Assembly: GCA_005772855.1 (NCBI GenBank)
Contig: SXIK01000184.1
Coordinates: forward strand, 1 to 53,325
Origin: Planctomycetia bacterium
GTDB taxonomy: Bacteria; Planctomycetota; UBA8108; SXIK01
Reading direction: 5' to 3'
DNA length: 53,325 nucleotides
The position numbers and the translations under genes are program-made. This document shows, one piece after another, positions 17,107-26,242 of this stretch; position 1 is the stretch's first letter; every line of letters begins with the position of its first letter. The notes below the pieces were generated by a model. It worked only from the letters and a program-made list of their open reading frames with translations. It was not told the origin of the DNA and searched no databases.

Positions 17107-18807
17107 ATGAACGGAACGCTGCGTTCGAACGGGCCCTGGTGGCGAGAGTTAACGCCTTACATGTGGTGGGTGCTCGTCGTGGCATCCCTCGGGTGGCTCT
17201 TCGACGTCATGGACCAGCGAATCTTCGTATTGTCGCGGGCTTCGGCGCTCGACGAGCTCCTCAGCGTGCACGTCGATGACGGCCTCATGGCCCGTATCAC
17301 GAAGGGGGAGGCCTCGGCCCTGGAGGTGGCAAGGGCCCTCGGGACCGATCCGGGTGTCACTCCTGGACAAATAGTCACAATCGAGGGCGCCGACGCTGCG
17401 AAGCCCCGCCCGGTGATTGTCCTGCCGCCCAGGAGTGAGGGTGGAAAGCCGAGAAAGCTTGCCATCGTGCGCAGGGGTACTCCCCCGGAGACGTGGGTCT
17501 GTCCGGATCCCGACCGTAATGCCTTCATAGGTCGCATGGCGACTGCAATCTTCCTTGCCGGGTGGGCGACGGGCGGGATCTTCTTCGGCATCGTCGCGGA
17601 CAAGTGGGGACGAGTATTTACCATGATGCTCACGATCCTCATCTACGCGCTCTTCACGGGCCTCTCCGCGTTCAGCGTCTCGTGGATCGACTACAGCGCC
17701 TATCGATTCCTCACGGGTCTGGGAGTGGGTGGGGAGTTCGCGGCAGGGGCTGCCCTTGTCGCCGAGGTGATGACCCCCAGGGCGCGACCCTACGCGCTGG
17801 GCTTGTTGCAGGCGCTGTCCGCCCTGGGAAATGTTCTGGGCTCCGTTGTGGGGCTCATGATGAAGCCATCGGATCCGTTGGCGCACTGGGACCGGTGGCG
17901 TGGTCTGTACCTGGTCGGCATCATTCCCTCGATTCTCGTCCTTGTGATCCGGGGCCGGCTCAAGGAGCCAGAGCGGTGGCGGTCCGTCCAGCAGTCAACA
18001 GCCGGAGTTCTGGGACAAAATCTCGGGGCGATGGGGGATCTGTTCTCGGCCCGGTGGCGTCGTAATACGTGGGTCGGCCTTCTGCTCGGCACCGCGGGAG
18101 TGATTGGGATCTGGGGCGTGGGGTTCTGGACACCGGAGCTCGTCAAGAGCATGACGGCCGACCCGAGTATTCGAGCGTCCATGTTTGCACTGCAGGACGT
18201 TGGCGGGTTCCTCGGGCTCCTGGCGATCGCGCTCGTCACTGAAGGCGCCGCGCAATCGAGACGTGTTCCCGCCACGATCGGTCTTGTGGCTTCCTGCGGG
18301 CTTGCCGGGCTCCTTGTGTGGCTCGGAGGTGGTAGGGTCGAGCATCCGGTCCCTACCGCAATGCTCGGGATCGTCAGCTGCGGTGCTCTTTATTGTGTTT
18401 TCACGCTGCTGGGCGCCGTCACGGGTGGCATGGGTCGACGCCGTGGATTCCTCTTGAGTTTCATCCTGGCGCTCGCGGCCACGATCGTGGTCTTCAGATT
18501 CATGGTCGAGGAGGGGCAGATTTACTGGATGATTCCCATTCTCGGATTCTGTGTCTTGCTGCCCTTTGGCATGTACGCAATCTACTTTCCAGAGCTGTAC
18601 CCGACCCGAATTCGAACGACTGGATCGTCCTTCTGCTACAATGCATCGCGCTACCTTGCAGCCGGCGGGATTTTTCTCATGGGCTCCGTGGGTCACGTGC
18701 TTGACTTGCGAGAATCGGGACAGGTTTTCGCGCTGGTTTACGTCGTCGGGATGCTGGCGACATTTTGGGCCATTGAGACCAGGGGCAAGCCGCTTGTTGA
18801 GGAATGA
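17107..18807 (+). CDS. MFS transporter with a long first extracytoplasmic loop
   Basis: A 566-residue major facilitator family permease in the metabolite:proton-symporter style. The first membrane helix (about 17-38) carries GWLFDVMDQRIF. Helix 2 starts only near residue 140 (IGRMATAIFLAGWATGG) and is followed by the typical loop DKWGRVFTM. Helices 4-5 contain YRFLTGLGVGGEFAAG. Residues about 48-138 are a hydrophilic insertion between helices 1 and 2, much longer than the usual loop; it would face the periplasm. The final conserved segment is ELYPTRIRTTG, common in sugar and organic-acid porters. Divergent from the ligase/SDR/thiolase operon, suggesting uptake of that pathway's substrate. No strong ribosome site precedes the ATG. 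Confidence 0.9.
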   Translation: MNGTLRSNGPWWRELTPYMWWVLVVASLGWLFDVMDQRIFVLSRASALDELLSVHVDDGLMARITKGEASALEVARALGTDPGVTPGQIVTIEGADAAKPRPVIVLPPRSEGGKPRKLAIVRRGTPPETWVCPDPDRNAFIGRMATAIFLAGWATGGIFFGIVADKWGRVFTMMLTILIYALFTGLSAFSVSWIDYSAYRFLTGLGVGGEFAAGAALVAEVMTPRARPYALGLLQALSALGNVLGSVVGLMMKPSDPLAHWDRWRGLYLVGIIPSILVLVIRGRLKEPERWRSVQQSTAGVLGQNLGAMGDLFSARWRRNTWVGLLLGTAGVIGIWGVGFWTPELVKSMTADPSIRASMFALQDVGGFLGLLAIALVTEGAAQSRRVPATIGLVASCGLAGLLVWLGGGRVEHPVPTAMLGIVSCGALYCVFTLLGAVTGGMGRRRGFLLSFILALAATIVVFRFMVEEGQIYWMIPILGFCVLLPFGMYAIYFPELYPTRIRTTGSSFCYNASRYLAAGGIFLMGSVGHVLDLRESGQVFALVYVVGMLATFWAIETRGKPLVEE

Positions 18808-19063
18808 CCACCCGGAGGATTTTCGGCTGAGCCTATAAAGTCCAGGGCGTCTCGGGCCGATAGTCTACTGTGGTGAATGGTCATCTAACCCCCCAGTACC
18901 GCCCATTATCAGTGGGTCAGTCGCTTCGATCGAAATCGCCATCCGCCGGCTGCGACGCTGTAATCAGCAACGCCCGAGCGTGGCGGAGCAGGTTTCGAGG
19001 AGTGATGCCCCGGGGCTGACGGACACGAGTTGAGCGGTACCCAATCATTGGAGAACTGTAGAC

Positions 19064-19777
19064 ATGTGGCGCACACTGAAGTCCTTGATCATCCTTGCCA
19101 TTGTGCCCGGCGCTCTCTTCGCTCAGGTCTCGGCGACGCTGTTGGAGCGTAATGAGGGTCTCGACCCCTACTCCGCCGTGAGGGCGCTCGAGAGCTCGCG
19201 GGAGGCTCTACTCCAGGCACGGGAGGCTGTTGACGCCGCGCTCGGTGAGGTGGACGTGGCTCTCGAGGCCTTGCGGGCCGTGGCGTCCATCCAGGCGAAT
19301 CCCCCCCGCGTTGAACAGCAAGATCGGGAAGAGCAGGGAGCCTGGCTGCGATCCTTGACGGCCCTGTCGGCGAATGTCCGTGCGGCCCTGAACGAGCGAC
19401 TCGCATCCTTCCAGCCGGTCGTGGGTGACCTGCAATGGGCGGCCTTCAAGGCACTTGAGTTCCAGAAGGACTCCGAGGCGCCGCAGAGTGATGATGACTC
19501 GGGGGGTGAGAAGGAGGCTTTACTCCAGCCCGCCATCCTGGTGCGTGAAGAGGACGCACCGCCTTTCCCCCGGCAGGCCTTTCCGGGTGACACGCTTTTT
19601 CAGCAGGACACTGCATTCAGCGTCCCGGAGGCGCCACAACCTCCCGTGGCGATCCCAACTGCGAGTGTGACGGAAGCCGCCAAAGAAAGTGCCCCCTCAA
19701 CCGGCACGGTGGGTGACATGCCAACGATATCCGTGGATATCGAGCCGGCCTTGCCACTCGCACTCCCCGAGAAATAA
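19064..19777 (+). CDS. Hypothetical secreted protein with helical region
   Basis: 237 residues with no recognised family. A signal peptide is evident (hydrophobic LIILAIVPGALFA, probable cleavage after the Ala-rich end). Residues about 40-75 (REALLQAREAVDAALGEVDV and on) are amphipathic with heptad character, suggesting a short coiled coil. The last 100 residues are rich in Pro, Ala and acidic residues and look disordered. GGAG lies upstream of the ATG. Preceded by a 256-nt gap with no recognised feature; it converges on the dockerin-like gene. Function unknown. Confidence 0.6.
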   Translation: MWRTLKSLIILAIVPGALFAQVSATLLERNEGLDPYSAVRALESSREALLQAREAVDAALGEVDVALEALRAVASIQANPPRVEQQDREEQGAWLRSLTALSANVRAALNERLASFQPVVGDLQWAAFKALEFQKDSEAPQSDDDSGGEKEALLQPAILVREEDAPPFPRQAFPGDTLFQQDTAFSVPEAPQPPVAIPTASVTEAAKESAPSTGTVGDMPTISVDIEPALPLALPEK

Positions 19778-19793
19778 AGTCACGGGAACTGTC

Positions 19794-19831
19794 CTCCACC
19801 ACCCCACTTCGCAAGGAAAGGGGCGGTGGAG
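19794..19831. terminator. Strong hairpin between convergent genes
   Basis: CTCCACC-A-CCCC pairs with GGGG-C-GGTGGAG across a 14-nt loop. It lies in the 194-nt gap between two convergent genes, where it could end transcription from either side. There is no T-run after the stem, so intrinsic termination is uncertain. Confidence 0.4.
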
Positions 19832-19971
19832 TACAGCTTGGCGCAAGCTATCCGGCGGCTCCGTGTTCGATCAGAACGGCTTCTCTCATCTGCGCCAGCC
19901 TGGAGGCAAGAACCCTGGGAACCTTCGCAGAACACTGAAGGCGCATGGGACTTCAGCGTGACGCTGCTCTA

Positions 19972-20763
19972 TCAGTCCTGGGCTGGGCAAGGGACTGGAG
20001 CCGAGGGAAGTGCTGAGCCGCCCTGAAAGAGAAAGTTGAGAAGGAAGATGGCGTCTGAAAGATCCAACAGGGTATCCGAGTTGACCTCCGCAGCATTCGG
20101 GCACGCCATCGAACTGCCCAGGAAGAGCCCGCCAAGGATGGCAATTCCGTCGGAGAGGTCGATGTTCCTGTCGTGGTTGACGTCGCCCGGCTGGGCGTGG
20201 AGGTCGTCCAGCTTGTACTCGAACTTGGCCGAGGTGCGGCAGGTGTACGTGAAGGGGCTTCCGGCAACAGAGCCGCCGCCCTCCAGGAACATTCGGACCG
20301 TGCCGATGCTCCCTGCGCCATAGATACTGCCTTTTTCAGTTCCCTCCAGGGCGATCGGTGAGGCGAATCCAAACTCGCGAAGCTCGCTGTCGTCGAAGGT
20401 GATCAGGAAAGTGCCCGTCACCTCAAACTGGTTATCGGAGGGGTTGAAGGTTCCGGTGGCCTCTTGCGCCTGGTGCAGGGTTACGGTGATGTCTCCCGTC
20501 GATTTCCCGAAAATTTCGATCGGCGTGATTTCCTGGTGCCAGTTGAGGAGCTTGGCCGTCTTTTCCTCCGCGTTCGTCTCGAGCTCAAAGCTGCCTCCGA
20601 CAATCGGCATGAAGACTGTGCCGCCCCCCAGCTCTGGCGGGAAGTTGACCTCGTAGAAGTTGGGGCCAGCGGTGGGGTCGAAAAAACTCTTGAGCACGAC
20701 AGAGTCCGCGAATGCCGTGGACGACGTCATGAGGAGGGCAACCAGCAGGCTTTGATGGGTCAT
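19972..20763 (-). CDS. Secreted protein with C-terminal dockerin-like repeats
   Basis: 263 residues. Signal peptide LLVALLMTSSTAFA at the N-terminus, a beta-rich middle of about 170 residues without recognised family, then two calcium-loop repeats: GDVNHDRNIDLSDGIAIL and AEVNSDTLLDLSDAIFLL. These match the dockerin type I pattern DxNxDxxxDxxD, and the tail LFQGGSALPSAPVPCP is a proline-rich ending familiar from planctomycete secreted proteins. The ATG at 20763 follows AAGGACAAGGATC, so an upstream in-frame start at 20904 is rejected. No cohesin is visible in the window, so the repeats may serve cell-surface attachment or calcium folding rather than a cellulosome. Confidence 0.75.
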   Translation of the reverse strand: MTHQSLLVALLMTSSTAFADSVVLKSFFDPTAGPNFYEVNFPPELGGGTVFMPIVGGSFELETNAEEKTAKLLNWHQEITPIEIFGKSTGDITVTLHQAQEATGTFNPSDNQFEVTGTFLITFDDSELREFGFASPIALEGTEKGSIYGAGSIGTVRMFLEGGGSVAGSPFTYTCRTSAKFEYKLDDLHAQPGDVNHDRNIDLSDGIAILGGLFLGSSMACPNAAEVNSDTLLDLSDAIFLLNFLFQGGSALPSAPVPCPAQD

Positions 20764-20826
20764 GATCCTTGTCCTTTGAATGAAAGCAGGTTCGGGAAAC
20801 AATTGCGAGTTGAGTAAATTAACCGA

Positions 20827-22257
20827 GTGCGCAAGCGTGATCAAGAATCCCCTCCAAGGGATCGCTCGCGCCTCAAGCACCAGCCATTCCGCTTTCCTCT
20901 CCACCCGAGGTCACTTACAATCCTGCGCCGTGCCGTGAAAGATCATTCCGCCGAAGTCGACCGTATCTCTCAAGGCCGCTCCTTGTTGGTGCGAGCCCAG
21001 GCCGAGAAGCTATTGAGCCTTCTCCGTGCGGTCGTCGTGTCCAACCCGTTTTACAGGGGCAAACTCTCCGGCCTCGACCACGGAGGCGTCCCCGGTGAGG
21101 CGCTCGAACGCATTCTCGACCGGCTGCCCTTCACGACCAAGGAGGAGCTGCTCGAGGACCAAGCTGACGCGCCTCCCTTCGGGCGGAACTTGACCTGTCC
21201 ACTCGAGCGTTACACCCGGTTTCACCAGACTTCCGGCACGAGCGGCCGGCCGCTGCGCTGGATCGACACCCCGGAGAGCTGGGGTTGGGTCGTTTCCGCA
21301 TGGGAGGAGGTTTACCGCGCAGCCGGGGTTACCGAAAGCGACCGGGTCTTTTTCCCTTTCTCCTTCGGCCCGGTCCTCGGTTTCTGGGCTGCCTTCGAAG
21401 CCGCCTCCAGTGCCGGCTGCCTCTCCATTGCCGGTGGCGGACTCTCGACACTGGCGCGGCTCCGCCTTCTGCTCGACTCGCGCGCAACGGTCCTGGCGGC
21501 CACGCCCACGTACGCGCTCTACATGGCCCAGACGGCCCGGGCGCAGGGGATCGACATCACAAGCTCGGAGGTAAGGATGCTCATTGTTGCTGGCGAGCCC
21601 GGCGGGAGCATCCCCTCGACTCGCGCACGGATGGAGGAGGCCTGGGGAGCCCGCGTGTTTGATCACTGCGGTCTGACCGAGGTGGGTCCCTTCGGGCTCG
21701 AATGCCAGGCGGGCCCGGGTGGGATGCATGCTCTTGAGCGTGAGTTTGTCATCGAGGTCATCGATCCGAAGACCAGGAGCCGGCTTGAGCCCCAAGTCGA
21801 GTCGCAGGGAATGGTTGAAGGCGAGCTGGTCGTCACCAGCCTTGGTCGTACGGCGAGCCCCGTGATCCGTTATCGTACGGGCGACATCGTCCGCTGGAGT
21901 CTGCGGCCATGTCCCTGTGGTCGGCCATGGGGCCGATTCGAGGGCGGAATCCTGGCCCGCATGGACGACATGGTTTTTCTCAGGGGGAACAACCTCTATC
22001 CCTCCGCCGTCGAAGCGATTCTCAGAAAATTTCCGGAGATTGCCGAGTATCGCGTGACCTTGCGGAAGTTGGGCGAGATGACGTCGCTTGGGATCGAGGT
22101 CGAGCCACATCCAGGTTCGAGCGAGCAGCTTGGAGGTCGTGTCTCCAGAGCCGTTGAGAGCGAGCTCCTTTTTCGGGCCGAGGTAAAGCTGGTGCCCGAG
22201 GGGAGCCTTCCCCGTTTTGAGCTCAAAGGAAAGCGGTTTATCAAGGAAGGTTTCTGA
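20827..22257 (+). CDS. PaaK-like adenylate-forming ligase (phenylacetate-CoA ligase family)
   Basis: 476 residues, complete for the phenylacetate-CoA ligase / coenzyme F390 synthetase branch. The N-terminal helix ends in VVSNPFYRGKL; the phosphate loop is HQTSGTSGRPLRW; HCGLTEVGPFGLEC and YRTGDIVR bind the adenylate. A full C-terminal domain contains RMDDMVFLRGNNLYPSAVE. It should activate an aromatic or other acid to an acyl-adenylate and then a thioester. The first 36 residues look atypical and a GTG at 20935 is an equally likely start. First of ten closely spaced plus-strand genes ending at 35454. Confidence 0.85.
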   Translation: MRKRDQESPPRDRSRLKHQPFRFPLHPRSLTILRRAVKDHSAEVDRISQGRSLLVRAQAEKLLSLLRAVVVSNPFYRGKLSGLDHGGVPGEALERILDRLPFTTKEELLEDQADAPPFGRNLTCPLERYTRFHQTSGTSGRPLRWIDTPESWGWVVSAWEEVYRAAGVTESDRVFFPFSFGPVLGFWAAFEAASSAGCLSIAGGGLSTLARLRLLLDSRATVLAATPTYALYMAQTARAQGIDITSSEVRMLIVAGEPGGSIPSTRARMEEAWGARVFDHCGLTEVGPFGLECQAGPGGMHALEREFVIEVIDPKTRSRLEPQVESQGMVEGELVVTSLGRTASPVIRYRTGDIVRWSLRPCPCGRPWGRFEGGILARMDDMVFLRGNNLYPSAVEAILRKFPEIAEYRVTLRKLGEMTSLGIEVEPHPGSSEQLGGRVSRAVESELLFRAEVKLVPEGSLPRFELKGKRFIKEGF

Positions 22258-22265
22258 GTCCACCC

Positions 22266-24515
22266 ATGCCTATCACATCAGGATTTATCAAGAATTTACC
22301 ACGTTACTCTGTTCTGCTCGCCAGTCTCTGCGCACCCGTGACGGCGCCTGGCGCTGACTGGTCCAGCTGGCGCGGTCCCGAGCAGAACGGGGTGAGCCGG
22401 GAGACGAGCTTCCCGGAGACTTGGTCGAAGGAAGGGAAAGCAGGAGACAACGTCGTCTGGAAGCTGCCGCACGGCGGCCGATCGACTCCCATCGTCATGA
22501 ATGGCCGTGTCTATCTCGTGAGGCGCACCGGCTCGGGCAAGACGGAGCAGGAGGGTGTCCTGTGCCTTGACGCCGAGACGGGCCACCTCCACTGGGAGTA
22601 CCGCTTCAACATTTTTCTGACCGACATCCCTTCGAATCGCGTCGGCTGGGCTAGCCCCTGCGGCGACCCGGAGACGGGAAACGTCTATGTTCAGGGGGTT
22701 CAAGGCACGTTTCTTTGTCTGAACAGGGACGGCAAGGTGGTCTGGCAACGAAGCCTCCACGAGGAGTTCGGGGTCATATCGGGATATGGTGGCCGGACGA
22801 GCTCGCCCATCGTCGATGGCGACCTCGCAATCGTGAGCTTCATCAACTCGAGCTGGGGCGCGCACGGAAAGCCCAAGCATCGCTATCTCGCCCTCGACAA
22901 GCGCACCGGGCAAATCGTCTGGTGGGCCGATCCGGGGGATGGTTTTTTCGACACGACCTACTCCGTGCCAGTTGTTGGTGTCGTGAACGGTGTTCGTCTT
23001 CTTCTGGACGGCAACGCGGACGGCGGTGTCCACGCCATCAAGGTCCGGACCGGAGAGAAAGTGTGGGATTTCAAGCTCTCCGAGCGCGGTATCAACGCCT
23101 CGGTGGTCTTCTGGAAAGACCGTGTATTCGTCTGCCACAGCGAGGAGAACCTCGACTCGACCGCGATGGGACGAATTGTCTGCATTGATGCCACTGGCAA
23201 GGGCGATGTCACGAAGACGCACGAGAAGTGGCGCATCGACGGCGTCACGGCGGGATACTCGTCGCCTCTTGTCGTTGACGGTCGGCTTTATCTCTTCGAC
23301 AACTCTGCGAACTTGCTGGCGATGGACGGCGAGACTGGCAAGGTCCTCTGGAGGCACTCCGTGGGCACTGTCATGAAGGCATCGCCGGTCTGGGTGGACG
23401 GCAAGATTTACGTCGGCGAGGTCAACGGACGCTTTGTTGTTCTGAAGCCCGAGGATACGAGCTGCAAGACTCTGAGCGAGAACAACTGGACGACCCAGGA
23501 CGGCAGCGTCATTGAAGTAAACGGCTCGCCAGCGGTGTCGAATGGGAGGATTTACTTCACGACCCGGGATGAGACTTATTGCCTTGGTTTCAAGAACTGG
23601 AAGGGCGCGAGCGGGACGATTCCACCGTTGTCTCCGGAGGCCCCTCCTGACCCTGGCAGCGCTCCCGGCCACCTGCAGATCGTACCGGCCGACCTCGTTC
23701 TTCACCCGGGCCAGAGCGCCGTCTTGACCGCCAGGCTCTTCGATTCCATGGGGCGTTTCCTCGGGACCTCGAAAGGGACCTGGACCGTGAAGGGGCTCAA
23801 GGGGATGGTGAGCGAAACTGGAAAAATCGTTGTCGCCGCTGACGCAACTTTTGGCTCCGGGACCGTGGAGGCCAGGGTGGACGCTCTGGCAGGTGAGTCG
23901 AGGGTCCGAGTCCTGCCCACGATCCCCTTCAAGCTTGACTTCGAAAAGATCGATGACGGCAAGCCGCCAGCGGGTTGGGTCGGCTCCGGCCTCAAGTTTC
24001 TCGTGGGCACCCTGGGGGGTCAGAAGGCACTCAAGAAGGTGGCGAACGACGCGAGATTTGCCGACGGCGAGGGTTTCTTCGGCCTCCCCACCTGGAAGGA
24101 CTACACGATCCAGGCCGACATCCTCGGGACCGAAGCGCGTCGTCAAATGCCCAATGTCACTCTGGTCAACTCGGGCTATCAGCTCCTGCTGATGGGTGTC
24201 CAGCAGCGCCTCCGTATCGTGAGCTGGATCCCACAGCCTCGTCTGGACCAGACCCTCAGTTTTTCATGGAAACCAAGTGTTTGGTATACAATGAAGTTTC
24301 GTTACGAGATCGTCGGGGAAAAAGGCCTCCTGCGAGGGAAGGTCTGGCCCCGCGATGAGACCGAGCCAGCCGCGTGGACGATCGAGCTTGAGGATCCCAT
24401 CCCGAGTTCTGGCGGTAGCCCAGGCATTCAGGCCTACGCCGCTGGAATCACGGCCAAGTCACCCGGCGCCGAGGCCTATTTCGACAACCTCCAGGTGACG
24501 AACAACGAGCGATGA
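22266..24515 (+). CDS. Exported PQQ-like beta-propeller protein with C-terminal jelly-roll-like domain
   Basis: 749 residues. A signal peptide (LLASLCAPVTAPGA) precedes a beta-propeller of PQQ-like repeats: WSSWRGPEQNGVS, LCLDAETGHLHWEY, LALDKRTGQIVWW, LLAMDGETGKVLWRH. An Ig-like stretch follows (about 475-550: HLQIVPADLVLHPGQSAVL), then a lectin/jelly-roll-like domain to the end. Such propellers are common in Planctomycetes and usually act as scaffolds; enzymatic PQQ ligands are not evident. It begins 8 nt after the PaaK-like gene and precedes a second propeller gene by 14 nt, pointing to co-transcription. Confidence 0.88.
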   Translation: MPITSGFIKNLPRYSVLLASLCAPVTAPGADWSSWRGPEQNGVSRETSFPETWSKEGKAGDNVVWKLPHGGRSTPIVMNGRVYLVRRTGSGKTEQEGVLCLDAETGHLHWEYRFNIFLTDIPSNRVGWASPCGDPETGNVYVQGVQGTFLCLNRDGKVVWQRSLHEEFGVISGYGGRTSSPIVDGDLAIVSFINSSWGAHGKPKHRYLALDKRTGQIVWWADPGDGFFDTTYSVPVVGVVNGVRLLLDGNADGGVHAIKVRTGEKVWDFKLSERGINASVVFWKDRVFVCHSEENLDSTAMGRIVCIDATGKGDVTKTHEKWRIDGVTAGYSSPLVVDGRLYLFDNSANLLAMDGETGKVLWRHSVGTVMKASPVWVDGKIYVGEVNGRFVVLKPEDTSCKTLSENNWTTQDGSVIEVNGSPAVSNGRIYFTTRDETYCLGFKNWKGASGTIPPLSPEAPPDPGSAPGHLQIVPADLVLHPGQSAVLTARLFDSMGRFLGTSKGTWTVKGLKGMVSETGKIVVAADATFGSGTVEARVDALAGESRVRVLPTIPFKLDFEKIDDGKPPAGWVGSGLKFLVGTLGGQKALKKVANDARFADGEGFFGLPTWKDYTIQADILGTEARRQMPNVTLVNSGYQLLLMGVQQRLRIVSWIPQPRLDQTLSFSWKPSVWYTMKFRYEIVGEKGLLRGKVWPRDETEPAAWTIELEDPIPSSGGSPGIQAYAAGITAKSPGAEAYFDNLQVTNNER

Positions 24516-24529
24516 AGAGAGGAGCAACC

Positions 24530-26242
24530 ATGAATTCAATTTATTTTCAGTGGCTGTCGATTCGAGCCGCATTCTTGACCCTTCTGGTCTCGGTCCAGGG
24601 CTGCGGCGAGCCAGCCTTGCAGGCGCCGACGAGGAACGAGCCCTCGTTCGTCCCGTCTCCCGCGCCGGTGGAGGCCACAAGCCCCGAGCCACCGGCGAAG
24701 GACGAGGCCTCGCGGGCGTCGGCTCCCGGTGAGTCAGATCCTTTACCACCCCTGAGCGTGCACGCTTCCAACCCGGTGGCGCCAGCCTCGAAGCCCACCC
24801 GCGAGCTTCCGGCAGGGAAGCCCGCTCCGGTCCCTCTGGCCGACGCGGCGAGCGTGTTCACGGTGAAGCCCGGCGAGTGGCCCATGTGGGGCGGGACCCC
24901 GTCGCGTAACATGATGAACCCGTTGGAGAAGGCTATCGCCACGTCCTGGGACCTGAAGACAAAGAAGAACATCAAGTGGGTGGCTGAACTCGGGTCGCAG
25001 TCGTACGGCAACCCGGTCGTGGCGGGTGGGAAGATTCTCGTGGGCACCAACAACCAGGCGCTCCGCAACCCGGAGATCGCCGGGGACAAGGGCATCATCA
25101 TGTGCTTTAACCTGGAGGATGGGAAGTTTCTCTGGCAGGCGGTGCACGACAAGCTCGAGTCAGGCCGGGTCAACGACTGGCCGGAGCAGGGCATTTGCTC
25201 GACGGCCGCCGTCGAGGGCGAGAAATTTTACTACGTGTCCAATCGGGCCGAGCTGGTGTGCGCCGATCTGAATGGCTTCACGGACGGCGAGAACAACGGA
25301 CCGTTCAAGGAGGAGAAGTACTCGAGCCCCATCGACAGTGACTTCATTTGGGTCCTTGACATGATGGAGGAGCTGGGCGTCTTCCCGCACAACCTTGCCA
25401 CTTCCTCGCCGCTCATCGTCAACGACCTGGTTTACATACACACCTCCAATGGGGTGGAGAAGGATCACATCACGATCCCCTCGCCTCGTGCGCCGAGTTT
25501 CATCGCCGTCGACAAGCACACGGGCAAGGTTGTCTGGGAGTCAGCTGCTCCGGGCGATAAGATTATCCACGGGCAGTGGTCTTCCCCGAGCTACAGCGTG
25601 GCTGGAGGGCGACCGCAGATCATTTTCCCCGGTGGCGATGGCTGGGTTCGATCTTTCGAGCCGCTGAAGGGTGCCCTCCTGTGGGAGTTCGATTGCAACC
25701 CGAAGGACGCAGTCTACGATTTGGGTGGCAAGGGTACGAGGAACGAGATCATAGCGACGGCCGTCTGCGTCGGCGACCGTGTGTACGTCGGGCAGGGCCA
25801 GGATCCCGAGCATGGAGAGGGCATCGGACACTTTTACTCGATCGACGCCACGAAGTCGGGTGACATCACCCAATCCGGACGTGTCTGGCACATCGGCGAC
25901 AAGGAGTTCCGTCGTACGATCTCCACTGCCGCGGTCAAGGATGGCCTGGTCTACGCGGTCGACCTCAGCGGCTTTCTCCAGTGTCTTGACCAGGAGACGG
26001 GAAAGCCGTACTGGATGCACGACATGCTGGCCGCTGTCTGGGGGTCGCCCGTGTGGATTGACGGCCATGTTTACCTCGGAGACGAGGACGGGGACTTGGT
26101 CGTCTTGAAGGCGGGCAAGACGCTCCAGATTGTCAGCGAAATCAACATGCAGAACTCCGTCTACTCGACCGCTGTGGCCGCGGGGGGCGTCCTTTACATC
26201 GCCAATCGCACCAACCTCTTTGCCATCCAGGAGAAGAAGTAG
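24530..26242 (+). CDS. PQQ-like beta-propeller protein, possible lipoprotein
   Basis: 570 residues. The N-terminal hydrophobic stretch ends in VSVQGCGEP, where Cys25 could be lipidated, although the lipobox is weak. A Pro/Ala-rich linker runs to about residue 95. A propeller of PQQ-like repeats follows: WPMWGGTPSRNM, IMCFNLEDGKFLWQ, FIAVDKHTGKVVWE, LQCLDQETGKPYWMHD. The ATG at 24530 has GAGAGGAG close upstream and is preferred to the ATG at 24512 that overlaps the preceding stop. Likely anchored in the outer membrane or periplasm as a companion of the propeller protein encoded just before it. Function unknown. Confidence 0.87.
   Translation: MNSIYFQWLSIRAAFLTLLVSVQGCGEPALQAPTRNEPSFVPSPAPVEATSPEPPAKDEASRASAPGESDPLPPLSVHASNPVAPASKPTRELPAGKPAPVPLADAASVFTVKPGEWPMWGGTPSRNMMNPLEKAIATSWDLKTKKNIKWVAELGSQSYGNPVVAGGKILVGTNNQALRNPEIAGDKGIIMCFNLEDGKFLWQAVHDKLESGRVNDWPEQGICSTAAVEGEKFYYVSNRAELVCADLNGFTDGENNGPFKEEKYSSPIDSDFIWVLDMMEELGVFPHNLATSSPLIVNDLVYIHTSNGVEKDHITIPSPRAPSFIAVDKHTGKVVWESAAPGDKIIHGQWSSPSYSVAGGRPQIIFPGGDGWVRSFEPLKGALLWEFDCNPKDAVYDLGGKGTRNEIIATAVCVGDRVYVGQGQDPEHGEGIGHFYSIDATKSGDITQSGRVWHIGDKEFRRTISTAAVKDGLVYAVDLSGFLQCLDQETGKPYWMHDMLAAVWGSPVWIDGHVYLGDEDGDLVVLKAGKTLQIVSEINMQNSVYSTAVAAGGVLYIANRTNLFAIQEKK

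Noticed and set aside
17070-17279. Small 69-codon TTG-start gene before the MFS transporter with a good ribosome site
   Set aside because: It overlaps the transporter in another frame, is very Arg/Ala-rich and has no sign of being a real protein. The ribosome-like sequence may be chance.
18808-19063. Possible tRNA or small RNA in a 256-nt gap
   Set aside because: No cloverleaf, CCA end or T-loop pattern could be found by reading both strands.
21010-22263. 417-codon open frame on minus
   Set aside because: Antisense to the PaaK-like ligase; no domain.
22296-24146. 616-codon open frame on minus
   Set aside because: Exact antisense of a beta-propeller gene with clear repeat motifs. Its own translation is Arg/Val/His-rich with no recognisable domain, as expected in GC-rich DNA.
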